A stretch of 64,000 bases of DNA, from assembly GCF_039542035.1 (NCBI RefSeq), contig NZ_BAABHJ010000002.1:496001-560000 (forward strand), given 5' to 3'. The notes below the pieces were generated by a model. The model ran no database searches. It was not told the origin of the DNA and saw only the letters and a list, made by a program, of their open reading frames with translations. Shown piece after piece: positions 27,212-35,437 of this stretch. Every line of letters begins with the position of its first letter. Position 1 is the first letter of the stretch. A program made the position numbers and the translations under genes. The stretch is from Actinoallomurus liliacearum (GTDB lineage Bacteria; Actinomycetota; Actinomycetes; Streptosporangiales; Streptosporangiaceae).

Positions 27212-28459
27212 GTGAGCACAGTGGGGACGCAGGCAGCGATGGGATATGTCGCCGATCCGGCCATGGTGGAGCGCGCCCGCGCGCTGCTGGCCGAGCACCC
27301 GGTGGTGGACGGGCACAACGACCTTCCGTGGGCCCTGCGCGAGCAGGTCGGCTACGACCTGGACCGTCGTGACGTCGCGGCGGACCAGTCCGGCCTCCTG
27401 CACACCGACCTGCCCCGGCTGCGCGCCGGCGGGGTCGGCGCGCAGTTCTGGTCGGTGTACGTCCCGTCGGCCCTGGCGGGCGACGCGGCGGTCAGCGCCA
27501 CGCTGGAGCAGATCGACTGCGTACGGGCGCTGGTCGAACGCTACCCCGGCGACCTGCGGCTCGCCCGTACCGCCGACGAGGTGGACGCGGCCCGCGCCGA
27601 GGGGCGCATCGCCTCGCTGCTGGGCGCGGAGGGCGGGCACTCGATCGCGTGCTCGCTGGCGACCCTGCGCGGCCTCTACGAGCTCGGGGTCCGCTACATG
27701 ACGCTCACGCACAACGACAACGTGCCGTGGGCCGACTCCGCGACCGACGAGCCGGTCGCGCACGGCCTGACCGCCTTCGGCGAGGAGGTCGTGCGGGAGA
27801 TGAACCGGCTCGGCATGCTGGTCGACCTGTCCCACGTGTCGGCCGACACGATGCGGGACGCGCTGCGGGTGAGCCGGGCCCCGGTGATCTTCTCGCACTC
27901 CTCGTCGCGGGCGGTCTGCGATCACCCGCGCAACATCCCCGACGACGTGCTCGAACGGCTGCCCGCCAACGGCGGGGTCGCCATGGCCACGTTCGTGCCG
28001 AAGTTCGTGCTGCCCGAGGCGATCGCCTGGACGCGGGCGGCCGACGAGTACGTGCGCGCCCAGGGTCTCGACCCGCTGGCCGCGACGCCGGAGGCCGAGG
28101 AGGCGCGGCGGGCGTACGAGGCGGCCCACCCGCGGCCCGTCGCGACGGTCGCCACCGTGGCCGACCACCTGGACCACATGCGCGAGGTGGCGGGGATCGA
28201 CCACCTCGGCCTCGGCGGGGACTACGACGGCACCCCGTTCCTGCCCGCCGGGCTGGAGGACGTCTCCGGCTACCCGAACCTCATCGCCGAACTGCTCGGC
28301 CGCGGCTGGAGCGAGCCCGACCTCGCCAAGCTGACCTGGCAGAACGCCCTGCGCGTGCTGCGGGACGCCGAGGCCGTGGCCCGTGACCTGCGCGCCACCG
28401 AGCGGCCGTCGATCATGCGGATCGAGGACTCCGCGGCGGCCCCGGACCCCGTGCGCTGA
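27212..28459 (+). CDS. M19 membrane-dipeptidase family protein
   Basis: 415 residues. Metal-site motifs of renal-dipeptidase-type peptidases are present: DGHNDLPW (about 33-40), GAEGGHSI, DLSHVS, and SHSSSRAV. The C-terminal GDYDG block (LGLGGDYDGTPF) is typical. The enzyme would hydrolyse dipeptides, possibly D-configured or beta-lactam-like ones, with two zinc ions. No signal peptide is evident, so it is probably cytosolic. GTG 27212, nine bases after AGGAG, is preferred over ATG 27239. Confidence 0.9.
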   Translation: MSTVGTQAAMGYVADPAMVERARALLAEHPVVDGHNDLPWALREQVGYDLDRRDVAADQSGLLHTDLPRLRAGGVGAQFWSVYVPSALAGDAAVSATLEQIDCVRALVERYPGDLRLARTADEVDAARAEGRIASLLGAEGGHSIACSLATLRGLYELGVRYMTLTHNDNVPWADSATDEPVAHGLTAFGEEVVREMNRLGMLVDLSHVSADTMRDALRVSRAPVIFSHSSSRAVCDHPRNIPDDVLERLPANGGVAMATFVPKFVLPEAIAWTRAADEYVRAQGLDPLAATPEAEEARRAYEAAHPRPVATVATVADHLDHMREVAGIDHLGLGGDYDGTPFLPAGLEDVSGYPNLIAELLGRGWSEPDLAKLTWQNALRVLRDAEAVARDLRATERPSIMRIEDSAAAPDPVR

Positions 28460-28469
28460 GGCCCCGCCC

Positions 28470-28499
28470 CTGAGACCCGGCCCGCTGAGACCCGGCCCG
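28470..28499 (+). repeat. 15-bp tandem repeat between convergent genes
   Basis: CTGAGACCCGGCCCG occurs twice head to tail (28470-28484, 28485-28499), and CTGAGG follows. It sits between the dipeptidase and PaaX stops. No clear hairpin forms. It looks like local slippage rather than a mobile element. Confidence 0.7.
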
Positions 28500-28519
28500 C
28501 TGAGGTACCGTCCGGCCGC

Positions 28520-29398
28520 TCAGTCCTCGGACGGCGTGATGCCGTCGAGGATCTCGGCGGCGCGGGCGCGGGCCGGCTCGTCGTAACGGTGGGCGAGGGA
28601 GTGGAAGACCTGCTCGGCGCGGACCGCGGGCCAGTCGTCGGGCAGGTGCTCGGCGGGCAGGTGGGGATCGCGGCGTACGAGGTCGAGCCAGTCGGTGTGC
28701 AGCAGCAACTGCCGGGCGAGGTCGTCGAGCTCGGCGGCGGGCTCCGGCCGGTCCCAGCGGGTCAGGAACTCCTGGTAGCGGCGGGCGATGCCGGGCACGT
28801 CGAAGGCCGCCTCGATCAGCCGGGCGGCGTCGGTGGGCGCCACGGAGGCGCCCTGGAACGCCTTGAGGTGCGCGTCGAGTCCGAGCCCGTCGACCAGCGC
28901 GGCCACGTCGACGCGGCCGGGCGCCGCCCACATGCCGCTCTGCAGCGGCCCGAATCCGCCCCACAGCAGACGGGAGCGCAGGTCGTGCCGCTCCCGCCGC
29001 CATGAGTCGGGCAGCGAGAAGCCCACGACGGTCCACGTGCCGTCCCAGGCGCGGTTCACCGCGCCGGTCTGCCAGATGCGCCGGTGCCCGTCCCGCAGCA
29101 CCTCGACGGCGCGGGGCGTGAGGCCGAAGTACATCTTGCGGCCACGCCGGTGGCGCTCGAGCAGGTCGCGGCGGACCATCCGGGTGAGCGTCGAGCGTAC
29201 GGCGTCCTCCCCCACCCCGACGCGCGCCAGGACGTCGATGACGCTGGCGGATGAGAGCGCGACCGGGCGGTCCAGAACGTGGATGCCGAAGAAGCTCAGC
29301 ATCAGCGACTGGGGGCGGGGTGCGCTCTCCGCGGCGTCGCCCCCGTCGAGGCCGGTGACCGAGGACGCCTCGGGTTCGACCTGATCGATTCGGGTCAC
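28520..29398 (-). CDS. PaaX family transcriptional regulator
   Basis: 292 residues. The N-terminal PaaX winged helix reads LMLSFFGIHVLDRPVALSSAS, then RSTLTRMVRRDLLERHRRGRKMYFGLT. The middle carries GTWTVVGFSLPDSWRRERHDLRSRLLWGGFGPLQSGMW, the PaaX core, and the C-terminal PaaX_C part follows. E. coli PaaX is a repressor released by phenylacetyl-CoA, so a CoA thioester ligand is likely. GTG 29398 is chosen. The frame opens upstream, but that would overlap the divergent SDR gene. The leader may be very short: TACGCT lies six bases before GTG. Confidence 0.8.
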   Translation of the reverse strand: MTRIDQVEPEASSVTGLDGGDAAESAPRPQSLMLSFFGIHVLDRPVALSSASVIDVLARVGVGEDAVRSTLTRMVRRDLLERHRRGRKMYFGLTPRAVEVLRDGHRRIWQTGAVNRAWDGTWTVVGFSLPDSWRRERHDLRSRLLWGGFGPLQSGMWAAPGRVDVAALVDGLGLDAHLKAFQGASVAPTDAARLIEAAFDVPGIARRYQEFLTRWDRPEPAAELDDLARQLLLHTDWLDLVRRDPHLPAEHLPDDWPAVRAEQVFHSLAHRYDEPARARAAEILDGITPSED

Positions 29399-29450
29399 CA
29401 GGACAGCGTAGGTGCTCGGCACCCCGGACGGGCGGCCCCACGAGCAAAAG

Positions 29451-29491
29451 TTGGGCAGGATATTGACCGACGTCGGAGAACTGCCTAATTT
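29451..29491 (+). promoter_or_regulatory. promoter of the SDR operon within a putative PaaX operator
   Basis: TTGACC (29463-29468) and TAATTT (29486-29491) have a 17-base spacer, giving a start near 29498. TTGGGCAG (29451-29458) and CTGCCTAA (29481-29488) form an inverted repeat with one mismatch that surrounds this promoter and overlaps the -10. The palindrome CCGACGTCGG lies inside it. Binding there would block transcription. Confidence 0.55.
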
Positions 29492-29532
29492 GGGCGATGC
29501 CAGAGACATCCCCCTGGCCGGAAAGGAACCCC

Positions 29533-30435
29533 ATGGATCTCACCGGCAAGGTCGCCGTCGTCACCGGCGCCGGTCGTGGCCTCGGTCTCGCCTACGCCTC
29601 CGCGCTCGCCGCCGCCGGCGCGGCCGTGGTGGTGAACGACGTGGACGGCGACGCCGCACGGACGGCGGTCAAGGAGATCACCGAGGCCGGCGGCCGGGCG
29701 GTCGCCGAGGTGCGCCCGGTCGGCACCACGGAGACCGCCGAGGCGCTGGTCGCCCGTGCCGTGGACGAGTTCGGCCGGCTGGACGCGATGGTCACCAACG
29801 CCGGTGTGCTGCGCGACCGGGTGCTGTGGAAGATGTCGGACGAGGACTTCGACACCGTGATCCAGGTGCACCTGCGCGGGACGTTCACCTGCGTCCGCGC
29901 GGCGGCGATCCGCATGCGGGAGCAGGGCGAGGGCGGCCGCGTCATCGTGGCGGGCTCCCCAGCCGGTCAGCGCGGCAACTTCGGCCAGACCAACTACGCC
30001 GCCGCGAAGGCCGGCATCGCCGCGATGGTGCGCACCTGGGCGATGGAGCTGGCCAGGGCCGGGATCACCGCGAACGCGGTCATCCCCAACGCGGCCACCG
30101 CGATGACCCGGACCATCCCGGCGTTCGCCCCGTACGTCGAGGCCTACGAGAACGACGGCACTCCCCTGCCGGACGCGCTGCGCAAGGGATACGCCTTCGG
30201 TACGCCCGAGGACTGCGCCGGGCTCGTCGTCTACCTCGCCTCCGACGCGGCCAAGGACGTCACCGGCCAGTGCGTCGGGATCGGCGGCGACGGCCTCTCG
30301 CTGTGGTCCCACCCGCGGGAGATCAGCACGGCGTACGCCGACGGCGGGTGGAGCGGCGACGCCATCGCGGCCGCCTGGTCCGTGTCGGTCGGGCGACACC
30401 CCGAGACGTACGGCATCCCGGCGCCGAAGCTGTGA
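29533..30435 (+). CDS. SDR family oxidoreductase
   Basis: 300 residues, ATG 29533 after AAGGAA. TGAGRGLGLAYA is the NAD(P) motif, and the active site is Ser of VAGSPAG with YAAAK. NAGVLRD and IGGDG also fit. The C-terminal extension (HPREISTAYADGGW) is seen in homologues of peroxisomal-type 3-hydroxyacyl-CoA dehydrogenases, which suggests oxidation of a beta-hydroxyacyl-CoA. It is first in an operon with an amidohydrolase, a CoA ligase and a MaoC hydratase, divergent from PaaX. Confidence 0.85.
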   Translation: MDLTGKVAVVTGAGRGLGLAYASALAAAGAAVVVNDVDGDAARTAVKEITEAGGRAVAEVRPVGTTETAEALVARAVDEFGRLDAMVTNAGVLRDRVLWKMSDEDFDTVIQVHLRGTFTCVRAAAIRMREQGEGGRVIVAGSPAGQRGNFGQTNYAAAKAGIAAMVRTWAMELARAGITANAVIPNAATAMTRTIPAFAPYVEAYENDGTPLPDALRKGYAFGTPEDCAGLVVYLASDAAKDVTGQCVGIGGDGLSLWSHPREISTAYADGGWSGDAIAAAWSVSVGRHPETYGIPAPKL

Positions 30436-30452
30436 CCGGGCGGGAGACCACC

Positions 30453-31325
30453 ATGATCGACCTGGACGCCGTCACGGCGATCGACATGCACACCCACGCG
30501 GAGGTGTCCGAGCGCGGCGACCACTCGCTGTCCGCCGAGCTGGACGCCGCCGCCGGCGCGTACTTCAAGACCGAACACCGCCACCCGACGCTGACCGAGA
30601 TCGCCGCGTACTACCGCGAGCGGCGGATGGCCGCCGTGGTGTTCACCGTGGACGCCGAGGCGGCCACCGGCCACCCGCCGGTCCCGAACGAGGAGGTCGC
30701 CGAGGCGGCCCGCTCCAACCCGGACGTCATCATCCCGTTCGCCAGCGTCGACCCGGCCCGCGGGAAGGCCGGCGCACGGCAGGTGCGGCGCCTGGTCGAG
30801 GAGCACGGTGTCCGGGGGTTCAAGTTCCACCCCAACGTGCAGGCGTTCCACCCGAACGACCGGCGGGCGTACGTCCTCTACGAGGTGATGGAGGAGCTGG
30901 GCGTGCCCGCGGTCTTCCACACCGGGCAGACGGGCATCGGCGCGGGCGCGCCCGGCGGGGGCGGCGTCCGGCTGAAGTACTCCAACCCGATGGACGTGGA
31001 CGACGTCGCCGCCGACTTCCCCGAACTCACGATCATCCTCGCGCACCCGTCCTTCCCCTGGCAGGACGAGGCGCTCGCGGTCGCCACCCACAAGCCGAAG
31101 GTGTACATCGACCTGTCCGGCTGGTCGCCGAAGTACTTCCCGCCGCAGCTCGTGCAGTACGCCAACACGTTGCTGAAGGACAAGGTCCTCTTCGGCTCGG
31201 ACTACCCGATGATCAGTCCCGATCGCTGGCTGGCGGACTTCGCCAAGCTGCCCATCAAGGACGAGGTCCGTCCCGGGATCCTCAAGGAGAACGCCGCGCG
31301 GCTGCTCGGTCTGACCCGCGACTGA
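30453..31325 (+). CDS. amidohydrolase_2 (ACMSD-like) family protein
   Basis: 290 residues of a metal-dependent TIM barrel. It begins IDMHTHAE (the HxH metal motif), has GFKFHPNVQAFHPN, ILAHPSFPW and FGSDYPM (the conserved Asp). The family includes decarboxylases and hydrolases of ring-cleavage products and related CoA-linked compounds. It lies 17 bases after the SDR gene and before a CoA ligase. Its likely role is a C-C or C-O bond step in aromatic or alicyclic acid breakdown. Confidence 0.8.
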   Translation: MIDLDAVTAIDMHTHAEVSERGDHSLSAELDAAAGAYFKTEHRHPTLTEIAAYYRERRMAAVVFTVDAEAATGHPPVPNEEVAEAARSNPDVIIPFASVDPARGKAGARQVRRLVEEHGVRGFKFHPNVQAFHPNDRRAYVLYEVMEELGVPAVFHTGQTGIGAGAPGGGGVRLKYSNPMDVDDVAADFPELTIILAHPSFPWQDEALAVATHKPKVYIDLSGWSPKYFPPQLVQYANTLLKDKVLFGSDYPMISPDRWLADFAKLPIKDEVRPGILKENAARLLGLTRD

Positions 31326-31386
31326 CCCGGTTCCGGCGGCGATCTCCAGATCCACCGCGCACCCGCTGGGCGAGAGGAGCCCTCCA

Positions 31387-32952
31387 ATGCGCAATCAAGG
31401 CATCGGCTCGTGGACCGCGCGCCGCGCCCGTAAGACCCCGAAGCGTACGGCCCTGGTCTTCGGCGACCGCCGCCTGAGCTACGCCGCGCTGCACGACCGT
31501 GCCACGCGCCTGGCGCACGTCCTGCGCGACCGCGGCGTACGGCGCGGGGACCGGGTCGCCTACCTGGGCCCGAACCATCCGGCCTACCTGGAGACACTGT
31601 TCGCCACGGGACTCCTCGGCGCCGTGTTCGTGCCGCTGAACAGCCGTCTCGCCGACCCGGAGCTCGTCTACCAGCTCCACGACTCCGGCAGCTCGGTCCT
31701 CGTGCACGCGGACCGGAGCCCGGCGACCCTCCAGGCCGTCCACGACGGGGCCGCGCCCCGGGCGGGCATCGCGGTCGGCGACCCGGCGCACCCGGCCGAC
31801 CTGCCGTACGACGCGCTGATCGAGGCGTCCTCCGCCGAGCCGATCGACGAGGACGTCGGGCTCGGCGACACCTGCCTGATCATGTACACCTCGGGGACGA
31901 CCGGCCGGCCCAAGGGCACCGTGCTCACCCACGGCAACATCACCTGGAACAGCGTCAACGTCCTGGTCGACGTCGACCTGTCCGGCGACGAGGTCACGCT
32001 GGTCAGCGCGCCGCTCTTCCACACCGCGGCCCTCAACATGACCTGCCTGCCGACCCTGCTCAAGGGCGGCACGGTGGTCCTGGAGCGGTCCTTCGACGCC
32101 ACGCGGACCCTCGAACTGATCGCGCGGCACCGCGTCACCTCCCTGTTCGGGGTGCCCGCGATGTACGACCGGATCGCCGCCGACCCCGGCTTCGCCGACG
32201 CGGACCTGTCCAGCGTGCGGTCGCTGCTGTGCGGGGGCGCGCCGGTGCCGGCCCGGACCATCCGGACCTACCTCGACCGCGGGCTCGCCTTCGTCCAGGG
32301 CTACGGGATGACCGAGGCGTCCCCCGGCGTGCTGCTGCTGGACCGGGCCGACTCCCTCGGCAAGGCCGGCTCCGCCGGCGTTCCGCACTTCTTCACCGAC
32401 GTACGGCTCGTGGACCCGCTCGGCGACGACGTCCCGCCCGGCCGACGCGGCGAGGTGCTGGTCAAGGGCCCGAACGTCACCGCCGGGTACTGGGGCCTGC
32501 CCCAGGCCACCGCCGAGTCGATCAGCGACGGGTGGTTCCACACCGGCGACGTCGCGGCGGCCGACGAGGACGGGCACATCAGGATCGCCGACCGGCTCAA
32601 GGACGTGATCATTTCCGGTGGGGAGAACATCTATCCCGCCGAGGTGGAGGACGCCCTGCTCGAGCACCCCGCGGTGCGCGACTGCGCGGTCATCGGCGTC
32701 CCGGACCCCCGCTGGGGCGAGGTCGGCCGCGCCGTCGTGGTCTCTGAACCGGGCACCGCCACCGGCGAGAAGGACCTGCTGACGTACCTGGAGGGCCGAC
32801 TGGCCCGGTACAAGATTCCCAAGTCGGTCGTCTTCACCGACGATCTGCCGCGCACTCCCAGCGGCAAACTGCTCAAGCCCGCCATCCGCGCCGCCCACGG
32901 CGACGAGCAGGCGGCCGTGACGCTCCACCCCACAACGAAGGAGATCCCGTGA
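31387..32952 (+). CDS. acyl-/aryl-CoA ligase (AMP-forming, FadD type)
   Basis: 521 residues. The AMP-binding P-loop reads TSGTTGRPKGT (near residue 166). GYGMTEASPG, GWFHTGDVA, and the C-terminal lysine region PRTPSGKLLKP complete the ANL superfamily signature. The enzyme would activate a carboxylic acid as an adenylate and transfer it to CoA. GAGGAG precedes the start. Together with PaaX, SDR and MaoC it argues for an acid-CoA catabolic pathway. The substrate chain cannot be told from sequence. Confidence 0.9.
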   Translation: MRNQGIGSWTARRARKTPKRTALVFGDRRLSYAALHDRATRLAHVLRDRGVRRGDRVAYLGPNHPAYLETLFATGLLGAVFVPLNSRLADPELVYQLHDSGSSVLVHADRSPATLQAVHDGAAPRAGIAVGDPAHPADLPYDALIEASSAEPIDEDVGLGDTCLIMYTSGTTGRPKGTVLTHGNITWNSVNVLVDVDLSGDEVTLVSAPLFHTAALNMTCLPTLLKGGTVVLERSFDATRTLELIARHRVTSLFGVPAMYDRIAADPGFADADLSSVRSLLCGGAPVPARTIRTYLDRGLAFVQGYGMTEASPGVLLLDRADSLGKAGSAGVPHFFTDVRLVDPLGDDVPPGRRGEVLVKGPNVTAGYWGLPQATAESISDGWFHTGDVAAADEDGHIRIADRLKDVIISGGENIYPAEVEDALLEHPAVRDCAVIGVPDPRWGEVGRAVVVSEPGTATGEKDLLTYLEGRLARYKIPKSVVFTDDLPRTPSGKLLKPAIRAAHGDEQAAVTLHPTTKEIP

Positions 32953-33407
32953 CCGTCACCGTCAACGGCCTGGACGAGATCAAGGCCCAGGCCGGCGCCG
33001 ACCTCGGGCACAGCCGGTGGATGGAGATCACCCAGGACCGGGTGAACACCTTCGCCGACGCGACCGACGACCACCAGTGGATCCACGTCGACGAGGAGCG
33101 GGCCAAGGACGGCCCGTTCGGCGGGACGATCGCGCACGGCTACCTCACGTTGTCCCTGCTCATCCCCCTGTGGAGCGAGCTGCTCGAGGTCACCGGCGTG
33201 CGGATGGCCGTCAACCTCGGCCTCAACCGGGTACGTCTCCCCTCCCCCGTCCGCGTCGGCGCGAAGATCCGGGCGCACGGCGCGATCGCCTCGGTCACCG
33301 AGGTGAAGGGCGACGGCGTCGAGCTGGTCGTGGACCTCACGGTCGAGATCGACGGCGTCGACCGCCCCGCCTGCGTCGCCCAGGCGGTCTACCGCTTCTA
33401 CGCCTGA
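32949..33407 (+). CDS. MaoC family dehydratase
   Basis: 152 residues. The hydratase-2 motif is FADATDDHQWIHVDEERAK, with the catalytic Asp and His (D.....H). GPFGGTIAHGYLTLSLL and RVGAKIRAHG follow. It would hydrate a 2-enoyl-CoA to a 3-hydroxyacyl-CoA, feeding the SDR enzyme. GTG overlaps the ligase stop as GTGA, so expression is coupled. It is the last gene of the operon. Confidence 0.9.
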   Translation: MTVTVNGLDEIKAQAGADLGHSRWMEITQDRVNTFADATDDHQWIHVDEERAKDGPFGGTIAHGYLTLSLLIPLWSELLEVTGVRMAVNLGLNRVRLPSPVRVGAKIRAHGAIASVTEVKGDGVELVVDLTVEIDGVDRPACVAQAVYRFYA

Positions 33408-33422
33408 CCGGGTTCCGGCGGG

Positions 33423-34694
33423 CTAACCGGCCACGCGCCGCGGTGGGGCCGGCGCGTCGGCCGGGCGAGGTGCCGCGGCCGCGCGGTCCCGCCGGCGGCA
33501 CGCCAGGCGGTCCGCGCCGGCGGAGAGGACCGCGACGGCCCCGACTCCGGCGCAGAGCAGGAGCAGCGTACGGCCGCCGAGGCCCGCCATCGCGCCGGCC
33601 GCGGCGGACCCGACCGAGGACACCGCGATCTTCAGCCCGGCGCTGGTGACGAACACCTGCGCGCGGGCGGCGACCGGCGCGTACGCCGTGCGCGCGGTCA
33701 GCGTCGCGGTGAAGGACAGGGCGTTGGCGACGCCGATCAGCGCGAATCCGGCGAGGGCGAGCGGGAGGCCCGGGGTCACGGCGGCCAGGGCGAGCGTGAC
33801 GGCCAGTCCGGCGAACAGCCGGAGCGCGAGCCGTTCGGGCTCCCCGCGCAGCGGGAAGACCGTCACGAGCAGGGAGCCGCCGAGGTTGCCCAGCCCGCAG
33901 GCGACGGTCAGGGTGGCGCCCGCGCCGGGCCGGGCCGTCAGGTGCGGGCCGAGCACGACCGCGATGACCGGCATCGCGCCCAGGCACAGCGCGTTGAGCA
34001 GCGTCATCGTCGTCACCCGCCGCAGCGGCGCGGACCTGACCAGCACCCCCATGCCCGCCAGGGCGCCCGGCGCGCGCTCCGCGGACGGACCGGTGAGATG
34101 TTCCCGGGGGAGGGCCAACGTCAGGCCGGCGGCGACGGCGGCCGCGCCGCTCAGCCCGAGCATCGCGGTGAGCGGCCCGAACAGCCCCGCCAGGCCGGCG
34201 ACCGCGGCCGGGCCGGCGGTGCCGCCGATGCCGTACGTGAGCGCGTCCCAGCCCTGGGCGCGGCGCCGGGCCGGGCCGTCCGCCCCGGACGTCCCGGGCA
34301 GCCGGCTGCTCATCCCGCCCGTGAGCAGGGGACCGCAGCAGCCGGCCACGGCCACCGCCACGACCGCCGCCCAGACGGGGGCCCGGCCGAGCAGCAGCGA
34401 CCCGGCCGCCAGCGCCACCGCGTAGAGCAGGAACGCCGTCGCGAGCACCCGCCGCGCGTCACGGGCCCGGTCCAGGCGGCGGGCCGTCCAGGGCCCGAAC
34501 AGGTGCGGCGCGCTCAGCGCGCCCGCCAGGAGGCCGCCGGTCGCGGCGGCCCCGGGCACGTCGAGTCCCGGACTCATGGCCAGCAGGACGAGTCCCACCG
34601 CCGCCCCGCCGTCGGCGCCCCGCGCGAGGACCGCCGCCGGAACGTACCGGACCAGTCCCCTGGCGATCTCCCCGTCGGGGTGTCCGGCATGCAC
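33423..34694 (-). CDS. MFS transporter
   Basis: 423 residues with about 12 hydrophobic helices and a basic loop between helices 2 and 3 (FGPWTARRLDRARDARR). No solute is predictable; the family includes many drug exporters. GTG 34694 follows GAGGAG. It is divergent from the CGNR regulator gene, and one of the paired operators lies 16 bases upstream of its start, so it is likely under the control of that regulator. Confidence 0.8.
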   Translation of the reverse strand: MHAGHPDGEIARGLVRYVPAAVLARGADGGAAVGLVLLAMSPGLDVPGAAATGGLLAGALSAPHLFGPWTARRLDRARDARRVLATAFLLYAVALAAGSLLLGRAPVWAAVVAVAVAGCCGPLLTGGMSSRLPGTSGADGPARRRAQGWDALTYGIGGTAGPAAVAGLAGLFGPLTAMLGLSGAAAVAAGLTLALPREHLTGPSAERAPGALAGMGVLVRSAPLRRVTTMTLLNALCLGAMPVIAVVLGPHLTARPGAGATLTVACGLGNLGGSLLVTVFPLRGEPERLALRLFAGLAVTLALAAVTPGLPLALAGFALIGVANALSFTATLTARTAYAPVAARAQVFVTSAGLKIAVSSVGSAAAGAMAGLGGRTLLLLCAGVGAVAVLSAGADRLACRRRDRAAAAPRPADAPAPPRRVAG

Positions 34695-34709
34695 GGCCTC
34701 AGCTCCTCA

Positions 34710-34732
34710 CGTCACCACACAGTGCGGTGACG
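34710..34732. promoter_or_regulatory. operator copy 1, CGTCACC-N9-GGTGACG
   Basis: Perfect 7-bp arms with a 9-bp spacer, 23 bp in all, located 16 bases upstream of the MFS start. A second copy with identical arms begins 42 bp further on, four helical turns, so two dimers could bind the same DNA face. Confidence 0.75.
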
Positions 34733-34751
34733 CCACGGTGGCACGAATCCG

Positions 34752-34774
34752 CGTCACCGGTCAATATGGTGACG
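34752..34774. promoter_or_regulatory. operator copy 2, CGTCACC-N9-GGTGACG, over the regulator promoter
   Basis: Same arms and spacing as copy 1. The spacer contains CAATAT (34762-34767), a plausible -10, with GTGGCA (34738-34743) as a weak -35. The last operator base is the G of the proposed GTG start. Binding would therefore block transcription of the regulator gene itself. Confidence 0.7.
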
Positions 34775-35316
34775 TGTTCACCTTTCTCAGCGGTCGGCCC
34801 TGCCTCGACCTCACGACGACGCTCCAGGTCCGCCATCGCGAACCCGTCGAGACCCTGCGCACCCCGCACGATGCCCGGGACTGGATCGAGCAGGCGGGGC
34901 TGGCCGAGCGGGTCGCCGTCGACGACGCGGGCCTCGTACGGCTCCGCGAGCTCCGCGAGGTGATCCACCGGCTCGCCCGCGCCGCGCTCACCGCCGCCCC
35001 GTCCGACCCCGCCGACGTACGACGGCTCAACGAGGTCGCCGCCCACCCGCCGACGGTCCCCTGCCTGGCCGACGGCACCGTTCGACACCGAGGGGACCTC
35101 GACCAGGCGCTCTCCACGCTGGCTCGGGACGCCATCGACCTGCTGGCCGGTCCGCAGGCCTGCCGCGTCCGCGAGTGCGCGCACCCGGACTGCAGCAGGC
35201 TCTTCCTGGACGTCTCCCATGCGGGGCGACGCCGCTGGTGCGGGATGGCGGCCTGCGGCAACAAGTCCAAGTCCGCCGCCTATCGCCGACGGGTCCGAGG
35301 CGGCACGGACCGGTGA
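34774..35316 (+). CDS. CGNR zinc-finger regulator (ABATE domain)
   Basis: 180 residues from GTG 34774, which yields the usual family start (FTFLSGRPCLDL). The N-terminal ABATE domain spans about 1-130. The C-terminal zinc finger reads CAHPDCSRLFLDVS, then RRWCGMAACGNKSKSAAYRRR. The CGNR signature is CGNK here. Members are putative stress-response regulators. GTG 34738 is an in-frame alternative; the transcript is probably leaderless, since the promoter sits directly upstream. It diverges from the MFS exporter around two operators. Autoregulation and exporter control are inferred. Confidence 0.8.
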   Translation: MFTFLSGRPCLDLTTTLQVRHREPVETLRTPHDARDWIEQAGLAERVAVDDAGLVRLRELREVIHRLARAALTAAPSDPADVRRLNEVAAHPPTVPCLADGTVRHRGDLDQALSTLARDAIDLLAGPQACRVRECAHPDCSRLFLDVSHAGRRRWCGMAACGNKSKSAAYRRRVRGGTDR

Positions 35317-35351
35317 GCGCCGCGTCCGCTCGGCGAACATTCGGCAGACTC

Positions 35352-35381
35352 TTGACGATGGTAAAAATACAGCCCTACATT
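35352..35381 (+). promoter_or_regulatory. sigma-A-like promoter for the secreted hydrolase
   Basis: TTGACG (35352-35357) and TACATT (35376-35381) with an 18-base spacer. Transcription would begin near 35388, leaving about 50 bases of leader with GGAG ahead of the GTG start at 35438. Confidence 0.65.
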
Positions 35382-35437
35382 CGAGCCGTTGTCTCATGTG
35401 CCTCAGGCCACAAGTCCCCCGAGAACGGAGCGCTTCC

